This document shows, one piece after another, positions 19,628 through 28,734 of a stretch of DNA of 64,000 bases. The stretch is from Alteromonadaceae bacterium (GTDB taxonomy: Bacteria; Pseudomonadota; Gammaproteobacteria; Enterobacterales; Alteromonadaceae), in NCBI GenBank assembly GCA_013216015.1, contig JABSOI010000025.1, positions 1 through 64,000 on the forward strand, given 5' to 3'. The notes beneath the pieces were generated by a model. It made no database searches. It saw nothing but the letters and a program-made list of their open reading frames with translations, and was not told the origin of the DNA. The position numbers were made by a program, and so were the translations under genes. Each line of letters starts with the position of its first letter. The first letter of the stretch is position 1.

Positions 19628-19888
19628 ATTTTTCCCTGTTCGTAGAAATGTATACTAATTTAGCGAGTTGCAGTAATTACTGTTGCTGCTTATTGTTATT
19701 ATCAGACCATTGGTATCAGTCAGCTTTGTCAAACGAAGTTCGTCTATAAAGAGTAAGATAAATAGCCAAGGTAAAATTAAGCTATCACGTAGAACCACGT
19801 ACATTGCCCTAAATTAAAAGACATTTACTCTTTATCTTATGTTCCAATCGTTTTTATCACTTATAGCTCTATTATTAAACTATTGACT

Positions 19889-19947
19889 ATGCTAGATGTA
19901 AGCTTTAAATTAAACCAATGAATAGTTTTAATAACCAACTATTCGTT
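19889..19947. promoter_or_regulatory. Palindromic operator between receptor 2 and lysR (copy 3)
   Basis: AATGAATAGTT (19917-19927) and AACTATTCGTT (19937-19947, one mismatch) form the same palindrome as copies 1 and 2. On the minus strand TTGGTT (19918-19913), 18 bp and TAGCAT (19894-19889) give the receptor 2 promoter. The palindrome centre is about 100 bases upstream of the lysR start on the plus strand. One site could therefore serve receptor activation and lysR autoregulation, the classic divergent layout of LysR-type regulators. Confidence 0.75.
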
Positions 19948-20030
19948 TGAAGAATAAACAATGTTGTTGTTATTGAGTTTTCAACAAAGGTAATTATTGA
20001 ATTTTTACCAAATTTGAATAATGTGAGTAT

Positions 20031-20930
20031 ATGAAAATAGATTTAAACTTATTTGTGGTATTTGAAGCCATCTACTGTGAAGGTAATATCACCAAAGCCG
20101 CATCGGCACTTAATTTATCACAGCCAGCGGTTAGTCATTCGTTAAGTAAATTACGCAATCATTTCGATGATGCTTTATTTATACGCCAAGGCAATGAAAT
20201 GCGGCCGACAGACATAGCGAATAACGTTGTTGCCGATATACGAGAATCTTTACATCAGTTACAAGGTTGTTTAGCCCAATCAAGACAATTTGAGCCTCTC
20301 ACTTCACGTAAACATTTTACTGTCTCTTTACATGGGGCATTAGAAGCCTCGTACTTACCCCCTCTAATGCAACAACTATCGCAAGAAGCACCGTCAATTA
20401 ATCTACAAAGTAATCGCCGGGTTAAACGTAGTGAATTAGAAAATAAATTGGCCAGTGGAGATATTGATTTAGCGATTGATACTTTAGTTCCCGTCAATGA
20501 TAACGTTGTACATACACTATTAGAACAACATAAATTAGTGGTTCTGGCTCGCAGGAATCATCCAAATCTTAAGTCGACACTTGATTTAGACATGTATCTT
20601 GAACAAGAACATGTCTTGGTATCATCCCGCTCTACGGGCCCCAGTATTGAAGACTTTGAATTATCACGTTTAGGATTACAGCGAAAAATTGGCTTGAGAT
20701 GCCAACATACATTTTCGGCATGTCGCGTGATCACAGATAATAATATGCTACTCACTTTAACCGAAAAAAGCGCCAAGATGTATAGCCAATTATTAGATTT
20801 AGTTATTTATCCTTTACCTGTTGAACTTCCCGTACTTGATGTTCACTTGTATTGGCACATACATGTAGATATGGAACCCGCCAATAAATGGCTCAGGGAG
20901 AAAATCATTTTTGCCGCTTCAAACATATAG
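20031..20930 (+). CDS. LysR-type transcriptional regulator of the catabolic regulon
   Basis: 299 residues. The N-terminal winged helix-turn-helix (about 3-62) includes ITKAASALNLSQPAVSHSLS. The effector-binding periplasmic-binding-protein-like domain follows from about residue 90 to the end. It is transcribed divergently from receptor 2, with the conserved palindrome in the shared intergenic region. The same palindrome stands before the OYE-led operon and receptor 1, so this protein is the likely activator of all three, responding to the substrate or an intermediate. The ligand cannot be inferred from the sequence. Confidence 0.9.
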   Translation: MKIDLNLFVVFEAIYCEGNITKAASALNLSQPAVSHSLSKLRNHFDDALFIRQGNEMRPTDIANNVVADIRESLHQLQGCLAQSRQFEPLTSRKHFTVSLHGALEASYLPPLMQQLSQEAPSINLQSNRRVKRSELENKLASGDIDLAIDTLVPVNDNVVHTLLEQHKLVVLARRNHPNLKSTLDLDMYLEQEHVLVSSRSTGPSIEDFELSRLGLQRKIGLRCQHTFSACRVITDNNMLLTLTEKSAKMYSQLLDLVIYPLPVELPVLDVHLYWHIHVDMEPANKWLREKIIFAASNI

Positions 20931-20934
20931 TAGC

Positions 20935-21041
20935 AATGATATTGGCTATGTCCCAGTTAACTGTGGCTAACTCATTAAGTTGTTATTTTTCAAACTTGTA
21001 GTTCGCACATTTATGTGCGCCTTAAAGTAATGCGTGGATAA
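20935..21041. repeat. MITE end fragment and hairpin after lysR
   Basis: ATTGGCTATGTCCCAGTTAA at 20941-20960 matches the terminal inverted repeat of the REP-pair element at 39649-39904, but the rest is missing. A hairpin, CGCACAT (21005-21011) with ATGTGCG (21014-21020), may serve as a weak terminator for lysR, although no clear T-run follows. Confidence 0.55.
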
Positions 21042-23139
21042 ACAGCTAAACAAGGAAGTGTTTTACAAGGAAAGAATGTATTTAACCTGAACCAACAAAC
21101 AACCATCCATATTAATAACAATTCTGCATTGCCCGTAGCACGTTATTTTTAAAAGCAAAGAAGGTTATCAACTAACCGTAACCCCAGAGCGAATCATCAT
21201 AAAAGCTGCTGGCAACAATGGATTATTTTATGGTATACAAACCATAAGGCAGCTACTGCCAGCTGAAATAGAACAACGCTATCCAGTTAACAATATAAAA
21301 TGGAATATTCCCACGGTAGAGATTAAAGATCAGCCCAGATTTAGTTATCGGGGCATGCATCTGGATGTCGGACGGCACTTTTATCCGGTTTCTTTTATCA
21401 AAAAATATATCGACTTAATTGCCCTGCATAAACTTAACCGCTTTCATTGGCATTTAACTGAAGACCAGGGTTGGCGCATTGAAATTAAGAAATACCCTAA
21501 ATTGACTTCCAGCGGAGGTTATCGTGATTCAACAGTATACGGTAATCCATATGATGACGGTGTCAGAGATGACAAAGTCAGATATGGTGGATTTTATAGC
21601 CAGACAGAAATAAAAGACATTGTAAAATACGCCAAAGAAAGATACATCACTATCATCCCGGAAATTTAATTACCCGGTCATTCTGTCGCTGCACTGACAG
21701 CCTACCCTGAATTAGCCTGTACCCAAGAAACATTCAGCGTAAGAACAAAATGGGGAGTATCAAAAGATGTTTTTTGCCCCAGTGAGCAAACGTTTATCTT
21801 TATTGAAAATGTACTCAATGAAGTAATGGATTTGTTTCCAAGTGAATATATTCATATTGGTGGTGATGAAGCGCCCAAAGACCGATGGAAAAATAGCAAA
21901 CTTGCCCAGCAGGTTATTCAGCAGAACAACTTGAAAGATGAACATGAATTACAAAGTTATTTCATCAAAAGAATTGAAAAAATACTCAATAAACGTCAAC
22001 GCAAACTTATCGGTTGGGATGAAATTATCGAGGGTGGATTAAGTGATACAGCAACGGTAATGTTCTGGCGGAGTTTTGGTGATCATAAAGAAAATATCAA
22101 ACAAGTACTGGAAAATGGCAACTCAGTTATTATGACGCCGGTAAGTCACCTGTATTTTGACTATTATCAGTCTGAATCTATGGATGAACCCAAAGCTTGG
22201 GGATCCTATTTACCGTTAAAAAAAGTCTATAGCTATGATCCTGTTTTGGGTGGCGTCACCGAAAAACAAGCGAGCCAGATTATGGGGGCACAAGGCAATG
22301 TCTGGACCGAATACATGCCGTCCTCCCGACTGGTTGAATATCGTTCTCAGCCAAGAATGGCTGCTGTTGGAGAGTTAACCTGGTCAGCCAAAAAAGACAA
22401 AAACTGGACAAGCTTCGTCACGCGCTTATCAGCTCATTTTAATCGTCTGAAAATAATGGGCATAAATGCGGCGACCAGTGTTTATAATGTACACGGAGAA
22501 TTAAGCGAAAACAAAACACAATTAACCTTGGACACCGATGGTGAAAATCATCAAATACGCTACACAACCGATGGTTCAATACCTAACCACCAATCACCAC
22601 TTTATCAGGCTCCAATAGTACTGGATAAAACGACTTTTATACGTGCATTAGCTGAAAATAAAACTACCCTGCAACATTATGGTGATTACAAGTTGTCTTT
22701 TATTAATCATCTGGCATTGAACAAAGCTATAAAGTTATCGGGTGACACGCCACAAAGACTTCATGCTTGGGGTCAACGTATCCTTAGTGATGGTCTTATT
22801 GCACACGACCGTCACCATATGCGAATAAACAATCGCTGGTTTGGCGCTAAAAACACTAACGTTATCGCTACTATTGATTTAGAAAAGATCACTGAAGTAT
22901 CTAAAGTAAGTTTTGGCTTTCAGCCAGAAAAAGGTATCCGGCTGATATCGCCACAAACAACACTTATTGAACTATCGCTAGACGGGGTCAACTGGCAGCA
23001 AGTTGCAAAGAAACAAACGAAGTTTGCCTCACGGTCAGGCAAAACCGCTATAAAGCTAAGCTTTAATGCCCAATCAGCTAGGTATGTGCGTTTAACAGCC
23101 ATTAAGGCTCATCGATTTGATGAAATTATTGTTGAGTAG
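21042..23139 (+). pseudogene. Broken GH20 beta-N-acetylhexosaminidase
   Basis: Three segments together cover most of a family 20 exo-hexosaminidase, which removes terminal GlcNAc from chitin oligomers or glycans. The N-terminal GH20b-like strand segment (from about 21060) is in a different frame from the rest, with the shift near 21143-21152. The catalytic barrel begins with RFSYRGMHLDVGRHF and is interrupted by an in-frame TAA at 21667-21669, where PEI-stop-LPGHS replaces the usual PEIDMPGHS. The same frame then continues through the catalytic Asp-Glu pair in HIGGDEAPKDRW (about 21865-21870) to a chitobiase C-terminal-like and discoidin-like tail. The signal peptide is missing. Three independent defects make a functional enzyme very unlikely. 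Confidence 0.88.
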
Positions 23140-23179
23140 TAAAAGTTTTGAACAACGAGTTTTTTGAGTGAGAAATGAA

Positions 23180-23300
23180 GCTATAGACGTAACATACCTA
23201 TCATTTTTAGAATTTTTATCGATGACTTCAAGTAATTCGTTGGCTTAATTAGCGCTCATTTTTTCTAGTCCCCAATCATCCAAGATCAGTAATTCTATTT
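23180..23300 (-). pseudogene. IS21-family IstB ATPase remnant
   Basis: The reverse complement reads LLILDDWGLEKMSAN, a stop, then ANELLEVIDK and a decayed end. This matches the Walker-B-region signature of IstB (ILDDWGL..). Only about 40 codons remain, with an internal stop and no terminal repeats. The rest of the gap to 23507 includes a short plus-strand frame (23392-23502, starting VTHKEENFHIPDE) that I could not assign. It records a past insertion next to the broken GH20 gene. Confidence 0.65.
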
Positions 23301-23507
23301 CGCTTTACTGATACACTAGTTAGTTATAACTGCCATCAACTTATGGTAGCACCAATCTTGTGTTGATTGATAATCTCAAACATTGTGCGTAGTCACACAC
23401 AAAGAAGAGAATTTTCACATTCCCGATGAAATTAACCAAAACCTAGTTAATCTGATCAAGAATGAGAATACCACCCCAGTATATAAAAACTCTATTTCAT
23501 AGAATAG

Positions 23508-23882
23508 CTACCAAACCTGAGGCGATTTAAAACCGTATTCTTTTATTTTTACTTGAGCAGGAATAATAAATAAGCAAACTAAAACAAGTAAGCCAGACCA
23601 TAGTAGCGAACTACCACCAACGGCCAAAGCAAAATATAACGCAAAGGCCAATAGTGAAAAACTAATAATGATGGAAAACCAATAAAATGCTTTCCAAAAC
23701 CACAGCTTAAATAACGGTTTCTTATTTATACAGCCATAAACACCAAGACCAAATATTGCGCTTAAAATTAAAGGTAAATATTGACTAGAAAAACCACCAC
23801 TATCCCTAAATATTCTTTCAGCCGTTCTGGCAATCCCAAAACTAAGCATGGTAAAAATGTATATATTCCAAATATATTTCAT
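23508..23882 (-). CDS. Small multi-pass membrane protein of unknown function
   Basis: 124 residues with about four hydrophobic segments (near 1-17, 34-50, 63-86 and 90-108) and short charged loops, ending IKEYGFKSPQVW. I do not recognise a family. The composition is typical of a real membrane protein and the ATG at 23882 begins a natural N-terminus. It stands alone in a decayed region, with the IstB remnant upstream in coordinates and a small fragment downstream. Confidence 0.55.
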   Translation of the reverse strand: MKYIWNIYIFTMLSFGIARTAERIFRDSGGFSSQYLPLILSAIFGLGVYGCINKKPLFKLWFWKAFYWFSIIISFSLLAFALYFALAVGGSSLLWSGLLVLVCLFIIPAQVKIKEYGFKSPQVW

Positions 23883-24000
23883 GGCATCACCTTGTGCATT
23901 GGTCGTTACAGCTATCTCTGTACAAATTTTCTTTGTGTCAACTTATCAGACATAGCTATGAATTGGTCAATTCAGTATTTCAATTGATATTAGTCCAATC

Positions 24001-24147
24001 TTACCGTCTATTTAATTTTCCATAAATAAATTCCAAAGTATCTTCAATTGATGCACCCAAAATATTATTATGAGTAACCATGTACCATTCATGATGTATC
24101 TTTAAACCGAGAATGGCGAGTTGCTCCAGGTTTTCCATAAAACCCAT
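24001..24147 (-). CDS. Short ORF or gene fragment, 48 aa, unassigned
   Basis: An open frame from ATG 24147 to TAA 24001 encodes a soluble peptide with HHEWYMVTHNNILGASIED in the middle and ending YGKLNRR. The composition looks protein-like rather than random, but there is no recognisable domain or good ribosome-binding site. It lies just past the truncated DJ-1/PfpI-like gene and may be the tail of another deleted gene. Confidence 0.35.
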   Translation of the reverse strand: MGFMENLEQLAILGLKIHHEWYMVTHNNILGASIEDTLEFIYGKLNRR

Positions 24148-24182
24148 TACAACCAAGTGATTAATAGGTTAAAAATAATTGG

Positions 24183-24458
24183 TTAATGTATTGTATAGCT
24201 ACTGATCCCTACGACTTCCGTAAACAACAGCACTTGCCCGTCATTTGGTGAAACAAAGTCAATATTATAACCATGACTTACAAAAACATGGTATGGAGGA
24301 GCAACTTTCCATAAATTATTCCTCACATCGTATTTTTCAGGATCTCCCATATCAATAATATTTGAAGCAAAAATTAATACTTTACGCCCTTGCTTCGCAT
24401 TTAAGCTAATCGAATGGAGGGATATGATCGTGAATAAAATCGAAATCAGATACTTCAT
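24183..24458 (-). pseudogene. Truncated DJ-1/PfpI-family protein (N-terminal part only)
   Basis: 91 residues: a signal-peptide-like start (MKYLISILFTIISLHSISLNA), then the first strands of a type 1 glutamine amidotransferase-like/DJ-1 domain (KVLIFASN, APPYHVFVSHGYNIDFVSP). The family normally exceeds 200 residues and carries a nucleophilic Cys in a later elbow; this frame ends at VGISSYTIH well before it. No continuation is found downstream. It is best read as a remnant of a secreted DJ-1-like protein, although a short product may still be made. Confidence 0.65.
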
Positions 24459-24480
24459 TATTTTTACTTGATACGTTATT

Positions 24481-24508
24481 GGTTTTAGGTTTTAGGTTTT
24501 AGGTTTTT
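24481..24508. repeat. 7-bp tandem repeat at a lipoprotein gene 3' end
   Basis: GGTTTTA is repeated at 24481-24487, 24488-24494 and 24495-24501, with a partial unit after that. It spans the stop codon of the lipoprotein gene ending at 24492, so it alters the last residues (KPKT). Confidence 0.85.
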
Positions 24509-24938
24509 GGCCTTCATGCCTTTTTGATATTGATTTAATTAATTCACCATCAGCGATAAACACTACAGATTCATCAAGTCTAAAGTAATTTAACGGTACC
24601 AAAGCCGAATAAACGTCATTGCTGGCCGTATTCACCTTAATGTAATGATATTTTCTTCCGTTATATTTATTTACCGTAGCAACGCCAACTATTGCGCTAA
24701 CGAATTTCAGACTGCTGTTAAAGCCCAATCCAACACCAATAAAGTGCCCTATTACCGCGCCGTTTAGGCGTTTAGAAAACTCTGCGTTTAACGAAACTTC
24801 TTTAATTTCTGTTACTTTCCCAAGTTGATTTCCTTGTGTGTTAACGTCAAGCTTTTCAAGTTTGGCTACTTCAATTGTGGAGCAAGCTGATGTAATGGAT
24901 AGGGCTGCGATAATCAGTATTGTTTTTAAAATGTTCAT
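24492..24938 (-). CDS. Small lipoprotein of unknown function
   Basis: 148 residues with a lipoprotein signal peptide; the lipobox SITSAC places the modified Cys at 19, so it should be membrane-anchored. The middle has a Gly-rich hydrophobic stretch (NGAVIGHFIGVGLGFNSS, about 63-80) like a glycine zipper, followed by a strand-rich part with YNGRKYHYIKVNT. I cannot place it in a named family. The last codons run into a GGTTTTA tandem repeat, which may have altered the original C-terminus. Confidence 0.7.
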   Translation of the reverse strand: MNILKTILIIAALSITSACSTIEVAKLEKLDVNTQGNQLGKVTEIKEVSLNAEFSKRLNGAVIGHFIGVGLGFNSSLKFVSAIVGVATVNKYNGRKYHYIKVNTASNDVYSALVPLNYFRLDESVVFIADGELIKSISKRHEGQKPKT

Positions 24939-25020
24939 AATTTTTCTCGTTTAAATGGTGTTAATGTTAAATAGAGGCAAATACATTAGTTTTACCTCGA
25001 CTATAAAATGTTGTGGCCTT

Positions 25021-25134
25021 TTAAAGCTCTTCGGCCAATATTTTGTTTACCATGCCATCTATTTCAGATTCACATTGTGTTGAGCCACCACAATTTAAAA
25101 AGGCCGTAATACTTGTTTTATCAGGTAACTGCAT
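25021..25134 (-). pseudogene. 3' gene fragment cut by a MITE, 37 aa
   Basis: The open frame runs from just beside the MITE end (ATG at 25134) to TAA 25021-25023 and ends DGMVNKILAEEL, with two cysteines in FLNCGGSTQCE. It looks like the C-terminus of a longer protein whose upstream part was separated by the element starting at 25136. I found no matching N-terminal part beyond the element, so it is a remnant. Family unknown. Confidence 0.4.
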
Positions 25135-25135
25135 G

Positions 25136-25379
25136 GGGTCGGACCTACATAACAGGCTGAATTGCTTTCGTTTTGTATGGAAAACAAGTCATTAATTTAG
25201 TTTAAACGTATGTTTTCACCATACAAATTGTTACTTTAAGACTAATTCCTGAGTTTTGTGTGTGAATGTTTGTTCGTAAAGATGCTATTTTGTACCTCAA
25301 AAGGTCCTTTTAAGCAGATTTATTTGCTTGTGATTCATCTATTTCCTCAGTGAGTCAATAGGTTAGACAGGTCCGACCC
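25136..25379. mobile_element. 244-bp MITE-like element, copy 1
   Basis: The element starts GGGTCGGACCTACATAAC and ends GGTCCGACCC, giving roughly 10-bp terminal inverted repeats, and contains no coding frame. A second copy of the same length, about 90% identical by eye, lies at 30973-31216. The size, non-coding nature and inverted ends fit a miniature inverted-repeat element mobilised by an unlinked transposase. A 16-bp sequence, CTGAGGTATCTCCACT, is duplicated next to its right end (25379-25410). Confidence 0.85.
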
Positions 25380-25780
25380 TGAGGTATCTCCACTCTGAGG
25401 TATCTCCACTATTGATTATAGTAAAAGTTCCTCCTTAATCTGGGTGACCTAATTAATTTAAAAACAACAGATATCAATAAAGGGTGATAGGCGTAACAAA
25501 ATGAAAAAGTAGATACTTCTTTATTATATTCTATATATTGGAATTACAGTTTCAAGTAAATCAATGTCAAACATTAATTTATAATCAATTAAAATCAGGG
25601 GATATTACATGCTAATGTTTATACAGTTCTGGTCTGTAATTACCGAGACCATCACATAATAAAATGTAGGCACGTCAATTACATCCAGATGTTTGGAAGG
25701 AGTTACTTATATTTAAAGGCACTTTTTACAGGTAGTAACATCGTTAATATTAATTTATTAAAACATATAAGGAAATAAAA
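25380..25780. other. Intergenic stretch without a supported gene
   Basis: Apart from the 16-bp duplication at 25379-25410 I see no open frame of useful length, no RNA gene and no terminator. The sequence is AT-rich. A ribosome-binding site at its end (ATAAGGAAAT) leads into the small broken gene at 25781. Confidence 0.5.
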
Positions 25781-25993
25781 TTGGATAAATCAATTTTTAG
25801 TACAGTTTCAGCATTTCGGTTTCAATAGCTACTTTAGCCGCATTAGTTACCATAATGGTTGTGATTTTCAGAACGGGTAAACGACTCGGCGAGGCTGAGA
25901 ATAAGATTAATAACGTTAGAGCAAACTACTAAAGCGACACATAATGAACTTCAAGACGCTAAGTTAGAAGAATTAGCTAAGCTATATTATTAA
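25781..25993 (+). pseudogene. Frameshifted small membrane/coiled-coil protein gene
   Basis: A TTG start at 25781 follows AAGGAAATAAAA. Three frames are needed to read through: KSIFSTVSAF, then ISVSIATLAALVTIMVVIF (a transmembrane helix) followed by RTGKRLGEAENKINN, then LEQTTKATHNELQDAKLEE (coiled coil) to TAA 25991-25993. The joined product would be a roughly 70-residue single-pass protein with a coiled-coil tail. Two frameshifts in so short a gene suggest decay; sequencing error is possible. Confidence 0.55.
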
Positions 25994-25998
25994 ACCCG

Positions 25999-26028
25999 AT
26001 TGTCCGCTACACAAAGTGACCGGACAAT
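25999..26028. terminator. Possible hairpin terminator between convergent units
   Basis: ATTGTCCG (25999-26006) pairs with CGGACAAT (26021-26028) around a 14-base loop. It lies between the broken small gene (plus) and the S9 peptidase gene (minus), where a bidirectional stop is expected, but no strong T-run is present. A 14-bp direct duplication, GAATTTAATTA(A/G)GC, follows at 26041-26068. Confidence 0.4.
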
Positions 26029-26077
26029 GCTTAGATTATCGAATTTAATTAAGCGAATTTAATTAGGCCACCCGCTT

Positions 26078-28042
26078 CTATTTTGAACGTGGCGTCTCCT
26101 TGATGTGTTTATCGACGAACTCAATCATTAATCCCATAGCCTGCTTACGGATGACTGCATCGTCTAGGTGATGTGTGCCGAATTCAAACAACTTATATTC
26201 AACTTCTTTTTTCGCATCTTTAAGTTCTTCGTACATATTTTCAGACTGGCGATAACTCACTCTTTGATCAACTTTGCCATGAATTAGCAGCACAGGCGCT
26301 TCAAATTGATTAACATTGTCCACAGGTGAAATGGCCTCAAAATCTGTTTCATCTTCATTGATAGCATTTTCGATAAAGGCATTTGTACCACTAAATCTGC
26401 GCAACGTAGACACATGACGTTCCATATCACTGACACCAGCAATACTGACAATACAATTGAATTGTTTGGGTGTCTGATAACCCGCTGCTAATGCAGCATA
26501 TCCACCATAGCTTCCACCAACAATACAGGCATTTTCGGTATCAACTACATTTTGTTTTTTTACCCAATTAACTGCGTCAATGATATCAGTTTGCATTTTT
26601 CTGCCCCATTGTGAATAGCCGCTGGTGAGATACTTATCACCATAACCTCCTGAACCACGATAGTTCACTTGTAAAACCGCATAACCACGACTGGCAAATA
26701 GCTGAACAAAGGGATCAAAATATTGGGTATCTCTGACACCATAAGGCCCACCGTGCGGGTAAACGACCAGAGGAGGATTTTTAATACCTTCAGGCAGGGT
26801 CACGTAACCATATAAAACCATACCATCACGTGCCTTAAATTCTATAGGTCTGACTGGGGTTAATTTATGCTTCTTCAGGCTAGGGTACTGGCCATACCAA
26901 GGTGAAAGCTTATTTACCTTTTTATCAAATAGATAAAACTGTCCGGGCTGAGTATCACTCACCACGTATACAATAAAGCGCTGCCTGTTTTTGTCCCAGT
27001 CGTAAATACTTGCTTGCAGACCCTGTTTTAAAAATATTGACTGTATTTGTAGGTTAAGGTTCTCAGCTTGTTCATTGAAGTAGACACGTTTTTTGAAGTG
27101 GTCTGTATAGGAAAAACCAACAACTGTGCGTGTATCACCATCCAAACGGGTAATAGCGCCATCTATGTCAAACAGGTCAGGGGCTTCACCCAGTAATTCG
27201 TATTCGTCTGAAGTTATGTGATAACGCCACAATGCATTCTTCTTTAGTTTATAATTACTTATGACAATGACGGAATTGTTTTCCTGCTCATACAAAACTG
27301 GCGCAAATGTTTCATCGGCATACGCCTGACGCTTTTTGATCAGTTGCCAGTCATCATCATTGTTCTTGCGCGTATAGAAGTAGTCCATACCACTTTTCTG
27401 GTTTCTGTCAGTACCGCGCGCCATTAAAACTTCACCTTTTGTATTGACGTGCCAGGCATAAATTTTGTTGCCATTAGGTATGTATTTCTTGAAGTCACCT
27501 GTTTCTATATTCACTTTGTAAACCGAAGAGTAATATTCATCCTGCCAATCTTTGATTGTCACCAAAATATGATTGGGCTCCTTATCTAACAGGCTCAACA
27601 AGTGTGGACTACTGCGGTAGGCATCCAGGTTATCTTTGACCCTTTTTTTCGATTTCAATTCAATAAGACTACTGCCATCTATTTTCACGGAATAAATATG
27701 TGAAGTGCGTAACTGGTAATAAAGATACTTAATTGGCTGGGTCACCGTGATTAAAATCCGCTCATTATTGGCCCAGGCGATGCTTTCAATTCTATATTTA
27801 GCGCCATCTAAACCAGCAACAGGAACTATTTCCTTGGGATTGTCATAGGGGGAAACAGAAACCTGAGTCTGCTCTCCGCGATTGGTAATGACAGCAATAT
27901 TCTTGCCGTCAGGAGATAAACTTGGTTGAACAACCAGAGGCATTTGGTTGAAACTGGAAAGAGGGATTACCTCGGCTTTACTTGCGAGGGTAAAAAAACT
28001 ACACAATGTTAAAGCGAAGGCGAAAAAAGCTTGTGGTGTCAT
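26078..28042 (-). CDS. Secreted S9-family prolyl oligopeptidase-like peptidase
   Basis: 654 residues. A signal peptide (about 1-23) leads to a beta-propeller domain (about 30-390) and a C-terminal alpha/beta hydrolase domain. The catalytic triad is visible: Ser511 in GGSYGGYAA, Asp592 in IHGKVDQRV, and His624/His625 in FGTHHLDD. The oxyanion region PHGGPYG (429-435) is intact. The arrangement fits the S9C acylaminoacyl-peptidase/dipeptidyl-peptidase group, which cuts short peptides; export points to a periplasmic or outer-surface role. It appears to be a single-gene unit, complete and in contrast with the decayed genes around it. Confidence 0.9.
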   Translation of the reverse strand: MTPQAFFAFALTLCSFFTLASKAEVIPLSSFNQMPLVVQPSLSPDGKNIAVITNRGEQTQVSVSPYDNPKEIVPVAGLDGAKYRIESIAWANNERILITVTQPIKYLYYQLRTSHIYSVKIDGSSLIELKSKKRVKDNLDAYRSSPHLLSLLDKEPNHILVTIKDWQDEYYSSVYKVNIETGDFKKYIPNGNKIYAWHVNTKGEVLMARGTDRNQKSGMDYFYTRKNNDDDWQLIKKRQAYADETFAPVLYEQENNSVIVISNYKLKKNALWRYHITSDEYELLGEAPDLFDIDGAITRLDGDTRTVVGFSYTDHFKKRVYFNEQAENLNLQIQSIFLKQGLQASIYDWDKNRQRFIVYVVSDTQPGQFYLFDKKVNKLSPWYGQYPSLKKHKLTPVRPIEFKARDGMVLYGYVTLPEGIKNPPLVVYPHGGPYGVRDTQYFDPFVQLFASRGYAVLQVNYRGSGGYGDKYLTSGYSQWGRKMQTDIIDAVNWVKKQNVVDTENACIVGGSYGGYAALAAGYQTPKQFNCIVSIAGVSDMERHVSTLRRFSGTNAFIENAINEDETDFEAISPVDNVNQFEAPVLLIHGKVDQRVSYRQSENMYEELKDAKKEVEYKLFEFGTHHLDDAVIRKQAMGLMIEFVDKHIKETPRSK

Positions 28043-28734
28043 CTAGAAACTTCCTTTGTTATTTTCATCCAATGGTACAAGACCGCATACAATAAACATA
28101 AGTATGCAATACAACTAACGCTTTTTCAATAGCTTGCCTGATGTTTCAGCAACTACTTGATCTGTTCCTAGTTGTCTGTCGCCAAAACCAACATTTCAAC
28201 TAAGATAACAATAACTTAATACAGTATAAACCTATACTACGCACTAGAAAAACAGGAAAAAACGGAAAATCGAGAAAATAAACCGCCTAAAATTCAATAA
28301 CTTTCATCTCTTCATTTTGAAAAAGTACTGTATAAGGGTACGCTTTTTTTTACAATCTAATACTATTTTTTAGGCTGAATTATTTATTCGATTTCATCAA
28401 ATAATCTCAGTTAAATCCGGCTGATAATTCAAGATTATGCATCGATTCAATACGGACAATCAAACTTATAAATCAAAGTGAGGTGGCCCGTTCGATAAAT
28501 AGCTGTGAGGGGCTGCTCTTGCATTTTGCATCAAGAAGTCGCATTTTTATACTATTGGCCTAAATAAAAAACAGGGGGCAAGTCGCTGACCCCAAGATTG
28601 TCGATATTATTAAAAATACCTTTAAAAATGAAATGCTTGACCATCAACTCTCAAAATCGATTTATAGGTCGAAAACATAGGTTTAAGCAGTTTTAATCGG
28701 GTTTTACTTACATTAAACAACCATTAATCAACCT
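28043..28734. other. Intergenic stretch, no gene seen
   Basis: About 690 AT-rich bases upstream of the S9 peptidase. No open frame of convincing length, tRNA-like fold or terminator was found. A GGGGGCAAGTC..GACCCC near-palindrome at about 28573-28594 resembles the GACCC ends of nearby repeats and may be part of another decayed element. Confidence 0.45.
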
